NCBI GenBank assembly: GCA_009823395.1
Contig: CM020506.1
Location: 2,221,501-2,285,500 of the forward strand
Direction: 5' to 3'
Source of the DNA: Thamnaconus septentrionalis
Lineage: Eukaryota > Chordata > Actinopteri > Tetraodontiformes > Monacanthidae
Length of the DNA: 64,000 bases
Shown: piece after piece, positions 44,101 to 56,200 of the stretch
How positions within the stretch are numbered: position 1 is the first letter of the stretch
Layout of the letters: each line of letters starts with the position of its first letter
Notes under the pieces: model-generated
Database searches by the model: none
What the model was told of the DNA's origin: nothing
Seen by the model: the letters and a program-made list of their open reading frames with translations, nothing else
Translations under genes and position numbers: made by a program

Positions 44101-46492
44101 GGCCCCGGTCAAAGCGATCAGGGACCGGCGCATCGACCTGATTTACGACGTCCCCTTCGTCTACGCCGAGGTGAACGCCGACGTCCACATGATGATCGTG
44201 CGAGACGGGCGCGTTCTCAAGCGCGACAAAGACACGGAGAGGGTGGGAGCCCTCATCTGCACCAAGGCCATCGGTTTCCCCCAGCTGCAGAACATCACCA
44301 GAGACTACAAACACATCCAGAGTACGAAGTTCTGAAAGTCTCCAAAGGCAGCACCGAGTTCACTTAAAATGATAAAAAAACAAAATACTGAAAATTGTCT
44401 CCTGATCTTTCCAACACAGGCCCAACTTCAACTATCAGATCAAGAAATTCTGCTGTTTCCAACGACTCAACGTTGCCAAGAGGTAATTTCTTTCTTTCAA
44501 TAAATAACTTTGATGTGATTTGTCCCCCTTTTCCTTCAACACACACGGCTAACACGCAGCGCTCGTTTGACAGGCTTCTCCGAAAACTCCTCCGAAAGCT
44601 CCTCCGAGGGCGTCATGCTCCTCCTGACGCTGGATAAAGCTCCCGTTGCCGGTGAGCCCATCAGATTCACGGTGCACGCCGTCAACAAGCAGAACGTCCC
44701 CAAGACCATGAAGGTGCACTTCAACGCCCAGGCCAAAGAGTACAACCACAGTCCCCTGGACACCTTCTGGGAGACACACGGCGTCTTACAGCTGGCTCCG
44801 CTGGAAGGTAGGTTCCCATCTCGACCCGAGGCCAAGGTCGTGACCTTTGACCGAGCGCTGCGGTTTCACTTTTTTTCACACTTTTCCCTCCCCTCGCCTC
44901 CAGCCAAGGTTGTCAAGCAGCACATCCTTCCAGCCCAGTACGAGGACGTGGTGGGAGACAACTTGATCAACCTGGCCGTGGTGCTGGAGGACACGGCCAC
45001 TCAGGAACGCTTCCTGTGTTCCGAGGAGTTCAACATCGCCAGCCCGCAGCTCAAGATTGAGGTACCAGCAGCACGCTGAATGTTAGCCGTGAAAAATATC
45101 TAGGACCACAGAGGAGTTGATGAAATGACAGACGGTGGTTTGATGCTAAAGGACGAATCAAATCAAACTTTATTTGTATAGCACATAAAAAAAAGTAACA
45201 AGGTGCTTGACAAAAACAAACAAGTAACTTGCAATATGAAAAACACCCAGAAATAGAACTGTAATCAAAGCTGAATGTAAACCTTTAGATTTGAGTGCCT
45301 GGTGTTTGTCCCTTCAGATTGCTCAGGAGAAGTCAGTGGTGTGGAACGAGGAGCAGCTTGCCACGGTTTCCTTCACCAACCCTTACTCCCACCCGGTGAG
45401 CGGAGTCCTGACCGTGGCTGGCGCTGGTTTGATCCAGGGAAAAGTGCAGTTCAGGTGAGAATCATCACAGTGTCACTCTGCAGCACATAGCTCTGCCTGT
45501 ACGTGTCAGGGGTGGAAATGCACGTCCACGCCCTCCTTGGTGTTTGTGAACTAGACCAGCTCTTTTCTTTTTTCTGAGAATGTTGAGCGAGGTTTTAGCT
45601 CAGTCACTTGGAAAATTATGCAATTGTCTCGTTGATGTAAGACGACTGGTGGGATAAAGAGCCGTTTATTCTTTAAGAAAAAGCAAAGAAAAACCCTCAA
45701 ATGTTGACTTGGAGTGAATGAGAAACAAACCAAAATGGCTCTAAATCAGAAAAGCCCAAAAGTCAAGGCTCACAAAACCACATCACAAGGAAACCATGGA
45801 GTACACCTGACACCTGGAAACAGAGACTATTTATACATGAAGGCAGGGGAACACAGGTGAGAACAATCAGGGGCGGTGCAGATAACGAGACACAGGTGAC
45901 AGTCATACACAAGGAGGAAGTCAGGGTCTGAAACCAGAGGAAGAAGGTAAGTACAAAATAAAGCAGGAAGCGAAGACTAGACACAAAACACTAAACATTG
46001 ACACAACATGAAACACTGCAGACTTTAACCAACGACAGCAAACTGAGGAACAGAAGGTGCACAACCAGTCCAGGCATGAGACAGAAAGTATGGAAATTTT
46101 AATTTATAAACATAAATAAAATACACTTTTGATGAGACAAAGTGAATAGAAACCAACAAAACACACAGGACAGAACAGACAAAAAGTAAAAAAAAAAACA
46201 AAAAAAAAAACACACAGGACGTGACACAAAAGACAAAATGGACAGAAAAGACAACAACAAAAAGTTGATATAACAAATTGCAGTAATTGTTGTGCGGTTA
46301 AAAAAACATTTTCTTCAAACTCTGTGTGTCTGCAGGATGGCCTCGCTGTCCCCGGGAGGAAGAGCGCAGCAGAACATCACCTTCACCCCCGGCATGCTGG
46401 GCACCAAGATGCTGCAGGCCAACCTGGAGCTGCAGAACTTCAACTTCACCTCCATCAGAGGCTTCAAGATGGTCTTTGTCAACCGAGCTTAG
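41197..46492 (+). CDS. Transglutaminase, TGM3/5/6-like (14 exons)
   Basis: Exons: 41197-41203, 41382-41564, 41658-41894, 42080-42198, 42704-42832, 43068-43245, 43461-43596, 43700-43803, 44082-44321, 44420-44482, 44574-44807, 44904-45061, 45318-45454, 46336-46492. All phases agree; 693 residues, typical of the family. The short first exon encodes only MT plus one base. The N-terminal beta-sandwich contains LVVRRGDPF. The catalytic triad is complete: Cys275 (YGQCWVF), His333 (NFHVW) and Asp356 ([10 protein letters not shown]). Two C-terminal beta-barrels follow, ending FKMVFVNRA. It should form Ca2+-dependent isopeptide crosslinks. No signal peptide is seen. The linker before the first barrel (exon 10, [13 protein letters not shown], then Ser-rich) departs from the usual YKYPEGS-type sequence. 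Exact orthology (a fish tgm2/tgm5-like gene) could not be settled. Confidence 0.93.
45150..45195. repeat. Possible dispersed repeat fragment
   Basis: The AATCAAATCAAACTTTATTT-GTATAGCACA type of sequence is scattered widely in teleost genomes. Here it is in the last-but-one transglutaminase intron. Class not determined. Confidence 0.35.
45730..46265. repeat. Possible interspersed repeat in transglutaminase intron 13
   Basis: Low-complexity A/C/G-rich sequence with many ACACAGG, ACACAAAA and GACACAGG elements fills most of an otherwise unusually long intron (45455-46335). It resembles repetitive intronic filler seen in other fish. It has no coding content and no termini I could define. Confidence 0.35.
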
Positions 46493-47127
46493 GAACTGCA
46501 TCTGTGTGTGTGTGTGTGTGCGTGTGTGCGTTTGTGTGTATTTTCTTAGTTCCCGTTTGGCAGAGAAGATGTGGCCGATATTTATTATGACTTTCTGAAT
46601 TTTTCTTAAAGATGTCAGCTGGGCAGAATTTGAATTACTTGATGAGATTACTTGATTCAACTTTTTGCACTTTTATGTTTGGTGTAGAGTAGAATGCAAA
46701 CCGTGTTTATTTATTTATTTTATTCAGATTATATTTTGCTATTTATTTTGCTGCTGGAGCCATGGATCCTGAAAGACTTGAAGTGATTCGCTGAGTGTTG
46801 CGCTTTGATTCAATCTGTAACTTCTGCTATTTTGGCGTGTGTGAATGATTAAAATCCTGATACTGTCATACTGTCAATCACTGTTACTTATGCTCATTTG
46901 ATCTGGACTTGTGATTAGTGTGTTTTCAGTTTGTCCACTAGAGGGAGACATTACCTGAAACATTTTAACTCCTCGGCCAATTTTGCCAAGAGTACCTGTG
47001 GCAAAGACGATTGTTGTTTTCTTCCGCCCCGCCCCCTCCGTCTCTATTTCTGTCAAGTTGATCAACACTGTCGAATAAAACAATCCGTGACAAAATTTCC
47101 CCACAATGCAATTAATTTATCTTTATT
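46493..47127. terminator. Convergent 3' ends of transglutaminase and eya2
   Basis: A GT microsatellite lies at about 46503-46540. Plus-strand signals are ATTAAA near 46849 and AATAAA at 47074-47079. The first minus-strand AATAAA after the eya2 stop is at 47127-47122. The opposing hexamers at 47074 and 47127 are about 45 bases apart, so the two 3'UTRs could abut or overlap. Confidence 0.5.
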
Positions 47128-48068
47128 AATCTATTTCAGCTGTCCGTCAAAACAAAACATTATATACAAATCACGGCTAACCTGACAGGCAGCACAATCA
47201 GCACATGCACAACCATAACAGTCCATCTATTTTACAAACAGGTTATTAAAGATTTAGACAGGAGACAGAAAAGAGCTGAAACGTGACAACATATACAACC
47301 CAGGATTGAAATTGTGGATTTGAGCAATGGCCTATTATACAGTATCTTCAATTTCTTGGTAAAACATCTTTCTTTCTTTCTTTCTTTCTTTTTTTAGCGC
47401 GTCAACAAAACTTTGTTCCTTATTTTTTCTGATTAGAGTAATAATAAATATCACACATTTTAATGGTAAATTACAAAAAGGTTATTTTTGAACACCCGCT
47501 AGCTATTAGGGGAGAATACTATCATACTGATGTTAAAATAATTCTAAATCTATTTCGGGAGGAAGGGTTGGAGCGTCCATCTCTCCAGCTTCAAAACAGC
47601 TCTGGTCGCTTAGCAAAGAAAGAAAAAAAAAAAGTTGATAAAAAACAAAACAAATATCTGAAGTTTTCATCCATGCATTAATACCAGTTCTTTAGGAAGC
47701 ATTTAAAAATTCGCTCTCAGTGCATCAAATGGCTGTCATCAACTGAATTGTTGAAAAAAAAAGAAAGAAAAGAAAACCAAGAGGAAATAAATCTTTTTTT
47801 CTTTTTCAAAGCATACTTTTCTGGAATCATTCGAAGTTTGAGTCCTTTCTTTGGTCCTTGAACTGCAGCCTCGCCGCAAAAACCCCTCCAGGTCCTTTTG
47901 ATTCAAATGTGAAGCCGTCGGCCCGGGAGCTGAGCGCCAGAGTCCTGGATCATACACAATACTGACTCCGGATCAGACTGTGGACTGTGTTCACTTCCAC
48001 CCCGCTAGCTGCTCTACATCCTGGGGCTCCTCGTCCATGTGAAGGAAGGGTGACTCAGCCGTCGCCAT
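47128..48068 (-). other. eya2: eya2 3'UTR
   Basis: About 940 bases between the eya2 stop codon and the first minus-strand AATAAA. Includes a TTTC tract near 47371-47392 and poly-A/poly-T tracts. Confidence 0.5.
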
Positions 48069-51000
48069 CTAGAGGTAGTCCAGCTCCAGTGCATGACTGA
48101 GGGCTTCCAGGTCTGCCCGACAGGATACCCTCCAGAACGGCATGTTCTTCTACGAGGAAAACACGTTCAAATCACACTTGATTACTATCTGAATTCACAT
48201 TGGACGACTTGGATTCTTCCTGCAAGATCCAGACAGCAGTTTGTGCGGGAAACGCGGTGTTCAACAAAGCACAAAGTAGCATTAAAATCCAGAGAAGCTT
48301 GACGCAAACATGCACTCGTAGAAATTTATAGAAACGTCAAAACCGGGATGGAAAAAAATATCAGACATTTCAATGCACCTCCGTCCCCCCGTCGTTCTCT
48401 TCTGAAGAGGGGAGCGAAGCGGTGGGAACCGTGAGATCAACGAGGTCAACTGATTAGTTCAGGCACATTTTTCAGCCGTCAGAGTCGTTAAAAAACAGAT
48501 TGAGTTATACCTTCTTGGCCACGGCCTCTTCTTCTGCTCCGTCCCCAATCACCACGTACACAGCCCTCCTCCCGAACCTCTGCGAGACTCGCTCGAAGCA
48601 GCTCTCCTTGCCTTGAAGCAGACGGAAAGTTTGACATTTTGAGCGACTGCTTTGAAGAAGCAGCAAATCGAAAGTCACAGAAGGTCATCGTCTGCCTTTC
48701 CTCTCCGCCGTCCTTTATCTTTTAAAAATACTGCTCCCTACCCGTCTTGGTGGCGCTGTATATGTTCTCTATGGGGAAAGCTGAGCCCAGGCCGTACAGC
48801 AACACCTTGGACAGGGCCGGGATGAGCTGGGTGGTGGTGACCAACACATTCACACAGTTGGGCCTGGAAGCACAGAGAACAGTTTTGACGGGCCGAAAGT
48901 GACATTTTAAATCAGGAATTAAAAATAAAACAAATCCCAATAATGTGGCACAGCTGGTAGCGTTTTGACTCGCTGACCTGGAGTTGATGAGAGCCAGGGC
49001 TTTGAGGGCCTGAGTCAGCCACAGGTCAGTGAGGACCTCCATCTCTCTCCTCAGCTGCAACCACTCCTCCCTCTTGGGGCTGCCCAGCAAACCTGCACGA
49101 GGGAAACAAAAGAGAGTGAGGCTGATGATCAGAATTTGCACCAGTGAAATCTCCAGTTCTGACACATAACAATGCATATATATGTGTTTTGATTTATAGT
49201 TTTATTCATTTATTTATCTATGCATACCTTTATTGTAAGCAAGAAACCACGAAGAAACCACCTGCATTTCTTTTACTTTCTCTTCCAGTTGAATTCATTT
49301 TAATCTTGCTGACTTCCTGGATGTTCGGCATGGCTCTAAAGTGTTGAGCCTTGAGAGTTTTGTTGCACGGTGCATCAACGACAGTTTCAGCAAAAATCAG
49401 AGTGCTAGAGGTGGCTAGTGTTGTTGTACTGGAGATTGGTCTCAAGACCGCTTTTTAACCGCTAGTTGTTGTTTTTGTTTTTTTAATGGTTTGAAATAGC
49501 TGGCAAAGCAGCCAAATGTTTAAAGGTACCTTGCTGAAAAGAGGTGTTGCTGTTTGATTCAGAAACAAACTTAAATTTAAAAAAAATGCTGTGTTTCTGT
49601 TTTGTTGTTATTTTTCTTTGACAAGTAAAGTCTTGGTCATTGTCGTGATCTCGATACTGTCTCGCCTTGATAATGTCTCGGCTGCTGCGGTCTTGACCAC
49701 AACACTGGAGGTGGCCGATGACAGCTAAATGCTAGTTGGCTAATGCTATGAAATGGATTGATCCTATATGCTATATGCTAGCTAAGACTTGTGCACATCT
49801 TCAGCTGGACAACACTGATAAACGTAACGATCTGCTGAAAAACACAACATTTATTTCTTTTTATTTTCTCTACAGACTGAAGTCAACCTGACCTTTGACC
49901 CCTGGCTCCAAAAATCAAACCTATTCGACTCTAGACCCCGGAGTGCAGCCTGCCGTTTCTGCCAAAATTCAAGGACTTTCCATCCGTGCCCCCCCCCCCC
50001 GACAACCCGAGCTACGCGCGCGTCAACACCAATCCCTCACATCCATCACCACGTTGCGAAACCTAATTTCCTGCAGTTGTTGCTTTGCATGATTCTTACA
50101 CAAGCGAGGGCTCCGGCCGTCGGGCCAAAACCCCTTCGCACACATGGTTTCCAGCAGAGCCGGAGCTGCGGCCAGCTGCAATCAGCAGCGAAACAAGGGT
50201 CCACAACCAAACAACGGCTCACGGCTCGTTATCCTCACTCCACAAACAAAAACCCCCACCGGGGCTCCTCTGGCCGCCGCACCGCCGCTCAGCTGAGCAG
50301 GCCAGTCCGTCAGTGCCGAGGGCTTGCGGTCGCGCGGCCGGTAAACGTGCGTCCGAAAGTGGAAAAACATTATCCTGCAAGAGGCGGCACCGTTGCCTAA
50401 CCGTTGTTTTTCACCGTCGCCGGGCGCACGCGGCAAAAACCCAGAGCTCACCCCCGACGTTGTTCTTGTACGTGCTGTAGATCTCCTTCACTCTGCGGTA
50501 GCGGAAAGCCAGCTTCCTCATCCAGTCCACTCCGCCGTGGACCCCTGAGCCCAGGCACAGGGAGCCGGCGCCCGCCGGGCTCTGGAAGCCGTCCGAACCA
50601 AAGTTGTACGTGCTGACCCGTCACAAAAACGCAGGGGAAGGAGAAGAAGAAGAAAGAGAAGAAGGAGATTTTGATTTATTTTTGAAAAACAACATTTAAT
50701 TGCCGCTTTCAGTAACATTCATCATACAAAATTGCACAGAGCTCGACGCAACCAGTCACGACCAAAAGAGGAGGAAGAAGAAGAAGAAGAAGAAGACAAC
50801 AATCTAAAAAAGTGGCTGAAAAGAAACCAGAACTGTCAGCACTTTAAATTAAAGTTTTAATGCATCCACTTAGTGTTCTTTGTTGCATTGTCAGTGTCAG
50901 TTGTCCAACTGGTTTTGTTCATTTTTGGTCTTTTTCATTCGTATTTGTCATTGTATTGTTATTTCTTCTGACCTGCCAGGGACTGCAGATGGAAAATAGC

Positions 51001-51762
51001 CTTTGGTTAATTCTGGCATATAAATCTGTCCCTTTTAAGTAAATAAATAAATGAATAAATAAATAAATGAAAACTAATATAGAACTAAAAAGAAGAAGAA
51101 GGAGTAGAGGTAGGAGTAGAAGAAGAAAACCAGTCTGGTTTGGTATAAAAAGAAAGAAACTGCATTTCCCTCCCTCCCATTAATGCATGGCTTATAATCT
51201 GCCTTCTCGTGTGCGGATGCTTTAAGAACGAGCGCTACCGCTCCGCATGCATGTTTTGCTTAAGAAATTGATTTAAACTCCTGCGGTTCTGAGCAGGAAG
51301 GCAAGAAGTAAACCACTCATCAAAGTGGGGCAGGCGTGCCAGAGCGCAGGAACAACAGATTACGGTGAATTAAATGCTTAGAAAGTGAACATTCAGGCTG
51401 CGACCTCTTACCACGAGTGGAACCTCGTCAGCGAGAAATAATCGAATCAAAAAAGAAAAAAAGAGATATTGGAGAATTAGAAAAAAAAAGAGAGGCAAAG
51501 TTCAATAAATAAATACTTGAATTGGAAAAAAAAAAAAAAAAAAGAAAAATCAACGTGCTTTGGTAGAGACTGGCTCGGGTTACTGCAGAAAATGTCGGTA
51601 AGTGCTTCAGCAAGTTTATGCAATAAAACGTCTGGACTGGCGGGAGACAGAGGATGATAGAGAGGTGCAGTGACGAGGAATGAAAAAGTTGGATAATCCC
51701 GCCACATATTATATGGCTGTGGAAGTCGAGAAAATAAAAGACATGCGCATGCTTGCATGCGT

Positions 51763-51797
<35 letters not shown>

Positions 51798-52385
51798 ACA
51801 TCCACCCCCGCAGCCCCTCCCCCGCCACACTAAAACCCTGAGGGCATGTCTGGTTCACAAGCCGCAGCACAACTCGGCTCGCTAAGAGAAAACAGCAACG
51901 CGGCGGAAGCGTCTACCTCAGGTCCTGGCCGTTGTCGTCCGACGCCACGTCATCAATATGAACCTGGTCGCATTCCTGTGGGGGGTCGAGGAGGGAGAGA
52001 GAGCGGATGTGTCAAGAGATCCATTTCAGAACGGCGCCCTGCTCGGGCAGGCCTGAGCCGCCGGCAGGGCCGCAGAGAGAGAGCCGGCGTGAAATCACTG
52101 AAGTCACGGCAGCCACGGCCAACGAGTGACGAGTCGGCGCGGGAAAACAAGGCAGGCGGGGAGAAGATAAGGTGTCACAGCCGAGGGATGGTCGAGACAG
52201 CATGCAATAATAATAATAATAATAAATATAATAATGATAGATGTTGATGGTGATGATTCTATAAAGAAGTGGTGGTTAATCATGCAAGAGTTTGAAAATA
52301 ATGAACACTCTTGTATTGCACTGTGTACTCTTGTTTGTTGTGCTCTAGTAATTAATGCCAAAGAGTGCAAGAGTCGGCGTCAGCG

Positions 52386-52418
<33 letters not shown>

Positions 52419-53227
52419 CTACATCTACTAGATCAGGGGTGGGCAAACGTTTTGACTGGTGGGCCACAGTGGGGTCTAAAATGTGACCGAGGGGGCCGGA
52501 GCAGCAGCAGATGGATGGAGTGTTTTGGTGACCCCCCTCATTTAGGAGGAACTAATATATCATGGGACTTGTAGAAATCACGTTGCTTTCATGTCAATTG
52601 AAAATGAACAAAGTTGCAACCAAACCAGTGTCTCTGAAGCCCCGGGATGTTCAGCTCTTTATTGAAATGACTCTGAAAACACTGGAAGTTTTGATGAAAT
52701 TCAGCTATTTTATGGCCCCCGGGCCGTCCGTAGTTTGCCCCAGGCCTGTACTAGAGGGTAAAAAGAATTTGTGAACATAACATGAAATCAGTGCAAAACA
52801 AATTGTCCTGTTCTGTTTCTGCTTGATTTGAGGTCAAACAGACATTAAAAAAAGCAATGAAAGTGAATAAACGACACTCCAGTCTCCCCCAGCTGTCTGG
52901 CCTTCCACAGCTCACACACATGGCCTTCCTAGTGCGGCGCGGCGACCCCAGACCGGCCCGGCCCGGCGTCCTATCACCTTACAGCCGTCCCCGCGGCAGA
53001 TGGAGCGTCTCTCTTTCCCATCTCCACATTATTCAACTCCCAGCGGGCCGCAACCCATCTCCCACTCAGGTGACCCCTCTCCCCTCACCCCCGCCTCCTC
53101 GCTCATGTAAAAGCACTTTATGCATCTCGGAGTGGCCAGACCGGTTCTGGATCAGGGGGGGAGGGCTGCGCTCATGAACCTCCTACTGCAAAGAAGTCAA
53201 ATTTCGAGCATCGTCGCGCGAGCTGCA

Positions 53228-53267
<40 letters not shown>

Positions 53268-56200
53268 CTTCAGGGAGGTAGGAGATAACTGCGCCTGGAG
53301 ACTTGAGAGCGGTGGTCAGCGCGCCGCTGCTCGGCAGATTTACCGAGCCTCCCGCATCAAAAGAGGGGGCAGGCACCGGCTTTGCAAATGGCTTTGTTGG
53401 CTGCCTTCCCTCCCTCTTAAACGTTCCTCCTCCTATTGGGCTAATTTTCCTCTTGGATACGTCGGGGCACACCTATAATTACAGCACAAAGTGCACTTGT
53501 TCTGTCTCTCTGTGCTGCCCCCCCCTCACCTCCCCAACGCCTAATCTTTTTTTCTCTTTGTCAGAGCCAAGCAGAGGAATGTATGATGGGGATAAAAAGG
53601 ACGAGGCCACTCCAATAAGCAGTGGAAGTTCATTTTTCATCCATTTTGCTCGCTTGCATCAGTGCCCATTTGAACTCAGCCTGGAATCCAGACACCAGTG
53701 CAGATGTAAGTATTATAAATAAATTTAAAAAAAGTGCTGATGTCAACAGTTCACAACCTCGCTTTTTTTATTCATCTCACTCCACTGAGGAAAAACATTG
53801 CGGCGGTAGTGAGGGATACTGGATATATGTTGTGTGTGTGTGTGTGTGTGTTTCTACAATGACGGCCACTGTGTTGTGCGCCAGGTAAGAAAACAGCGAC
53901 TAAATGTCAAACCTCCAGCTGTGCTGCTGAGGAGAAGGTAGTCTGGACAGCACCAGGCCATCTCAGAGCGCTGGATATGTTTCACTGCAGCAACTGCACG
54001 GTCATTTTCTGGGATCTCTGTCCTTCCTCAAAATTACAGCCGTCGCTGGACGTGGCGTTTGGTTTATTGCGCTCCGGTGGCTTGAAATTGGAAAAGTCAT
54101 CAGCACTCGTCTCTTTTTTTTTTGTTTTTTTTTTTTGCCCTTGCTGTGCACGGATTCCAGCGGCTGCTGTTTTGTACGGTCCAGCGTTCATTTCAGATAT
54201 GGAATCTTCAGTCGGTGCACATAATTAAGGTTGCAAATGCACAAAAACATCACCTCTGAGTAACTGAAGGAGCGTTGTGCGGGCAGTTCTCAGCAGGAAC
54301 TATTTTTATGCTGCAGTACAGGGCAAAGATGTACTTCAGAGAAGCATGTATTTGGAAAGTTTAAACTGGTGTCTTGAATATAGAAAAAAAAAGACTCCAA
54401 GAAAACAGCATGTCTTTCTGTTTTCAAGAGTCATGTCTCAAGTGCACAAAGACTGACACCTGAGTCGTTTAGTAAGACTTCTAAAGTCTGCGGTTCCGAG
54501 TAGGGACTATTTTCTTTCACACATTGAAGAGTCGACAGGTCAGCAGGTCCTACTGAGTGCAAAAGTCGTGTTTTCGGCCTACTTATAGTCGGTGAGGCAG
54601 GTAACTTATATTTTTAAAGAGCAAATTCATGCATGCAATTTACACGCACGCACAAATTACCTCCAGGTCATTGAAGAAGAGTCTGGAGTCGGCCAAGTTG
54701 AAGATCATCTCCTCCATCCACAGGCCGAGGGACACCGCTTTGGAAGAGTCCTGCAGGACGCAACAAGGTTGGTTTGAGAAACACTCAACAATACAAAAGA
54801 AGGTCGAGCAAACACGCAGGCTGCTGCATTCTGGCTTTTGCCGTCAGTGACGGAGGAAGGATTCGCTTCCTTTGGCGTCAGTGACCTGAATCGGCAGCCT
54901 CTTCGAATGCGCAACATCAATCAATCTGCCGACTTGGTGCGGACGCTCTGCGCGTCAGTGCCACTGACGGATCTGGCATTTAAAAAGCAATCATTCCCAC
55001 TGGATTTTTCAACATGGTGAGGCCCTCGCGGTCATTATTCTTGTCCTGTCAGTGCAGCAGCTGCCTGTCTGTCTCATTAAGCCGCAGCTTTTCCCCTCCT
55101 CTCCTCTCCGTCGCTGAAACTTTTCATTCGGACTGTCACAGTCAGCATTCTGGGAGGGGCAAGATACCTGTCAATCAAACTCTTATCTCCCGCTCATCTC
55201 TCTGGCAGGCTGACGGCCGCACACCCTGCAGCTTTTATATCGCAAGGCTCCGCTGCAGTGTTTCCTTTACTCCCACGGATGGAGAGCAGTTGATTGTGCA
55301 GCACAATGTTTGTGTTGTTCCTGCAGAAAATTATTTTGTACCAACATGGAACTTTTTTTTTTCCTTTTCTTTTTAGCTTTTTTAGGTTCTTATGCTAGGT
55401 GCTACTCCTGGACACACACTCTTAATGATGACTGCAATACAAAATGACTATTGACTATTAACCTTCTACGCTGGTGGCCTACTATATCACATTTAGCTGC
55501 TTTGTGTTGACAACAAAGGCACATTGCTGAAATATCAAACCAGGCAATGTGATTTTCCTCAAACAATGACATCTTCTGGATGCCCTGAAATAAAAAACAA
55601 AACAAAACAACACACCAAAAACAAAAACTGGAATGTTTAAAAAAAAAAAAGAACTCCTCAGTGGTTTTAGAGCATTTCAAACTTTTTTTTTTTAAAAACT
55701 TGAATGCACCTGGTCAACACTGACCTCTTTGTTTACTGTTGGCATCTCAGCCGACTTTGGTGCCTTTCTCAGGGCTCCTCTCACACCTAAACAACGCGGC
55801 TGCGCTACTTCCTTCAGAGTCACTCGATTAAATTTAATAAGCGGGATATAAATCATCACCCGAAGAGCCCAAGCAGACATTTTAATACGCCTGCAGTCAG
55901 ACTGACTAACAAGATGGGTGTGTCAGGGATCACAACAGCAGGTGTGTGTGTGTGTGTGTTTTGCTGTGGCGTATAATTTAATGGCTGTGTTATTTTGTTT
56001 TTGGCAGCGCAACAATAGAAAGGCGGGTGTCAGCCAAAGGTGAATCTTGGATTAGTCGGATGTGGAGCGGCTGGCGCAGCTGTCCACTCATGCAAATGTG
56101 CAGAAAAGGGCTTGATGAGCAAAGCGCACTAAAATGTGACAATAATTATATATCCTCCTGCAGACAAGGATGAAGGTAATTGAGGACAAAAGGGTGAAAA

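Noticed and set aside
50085..50480. 131-codon frame in an eya2 intron
   Set aside because: GC-rich chance frame overlapping the eya2 exon 50452-50612 on the opposite strand; no family resemblance.
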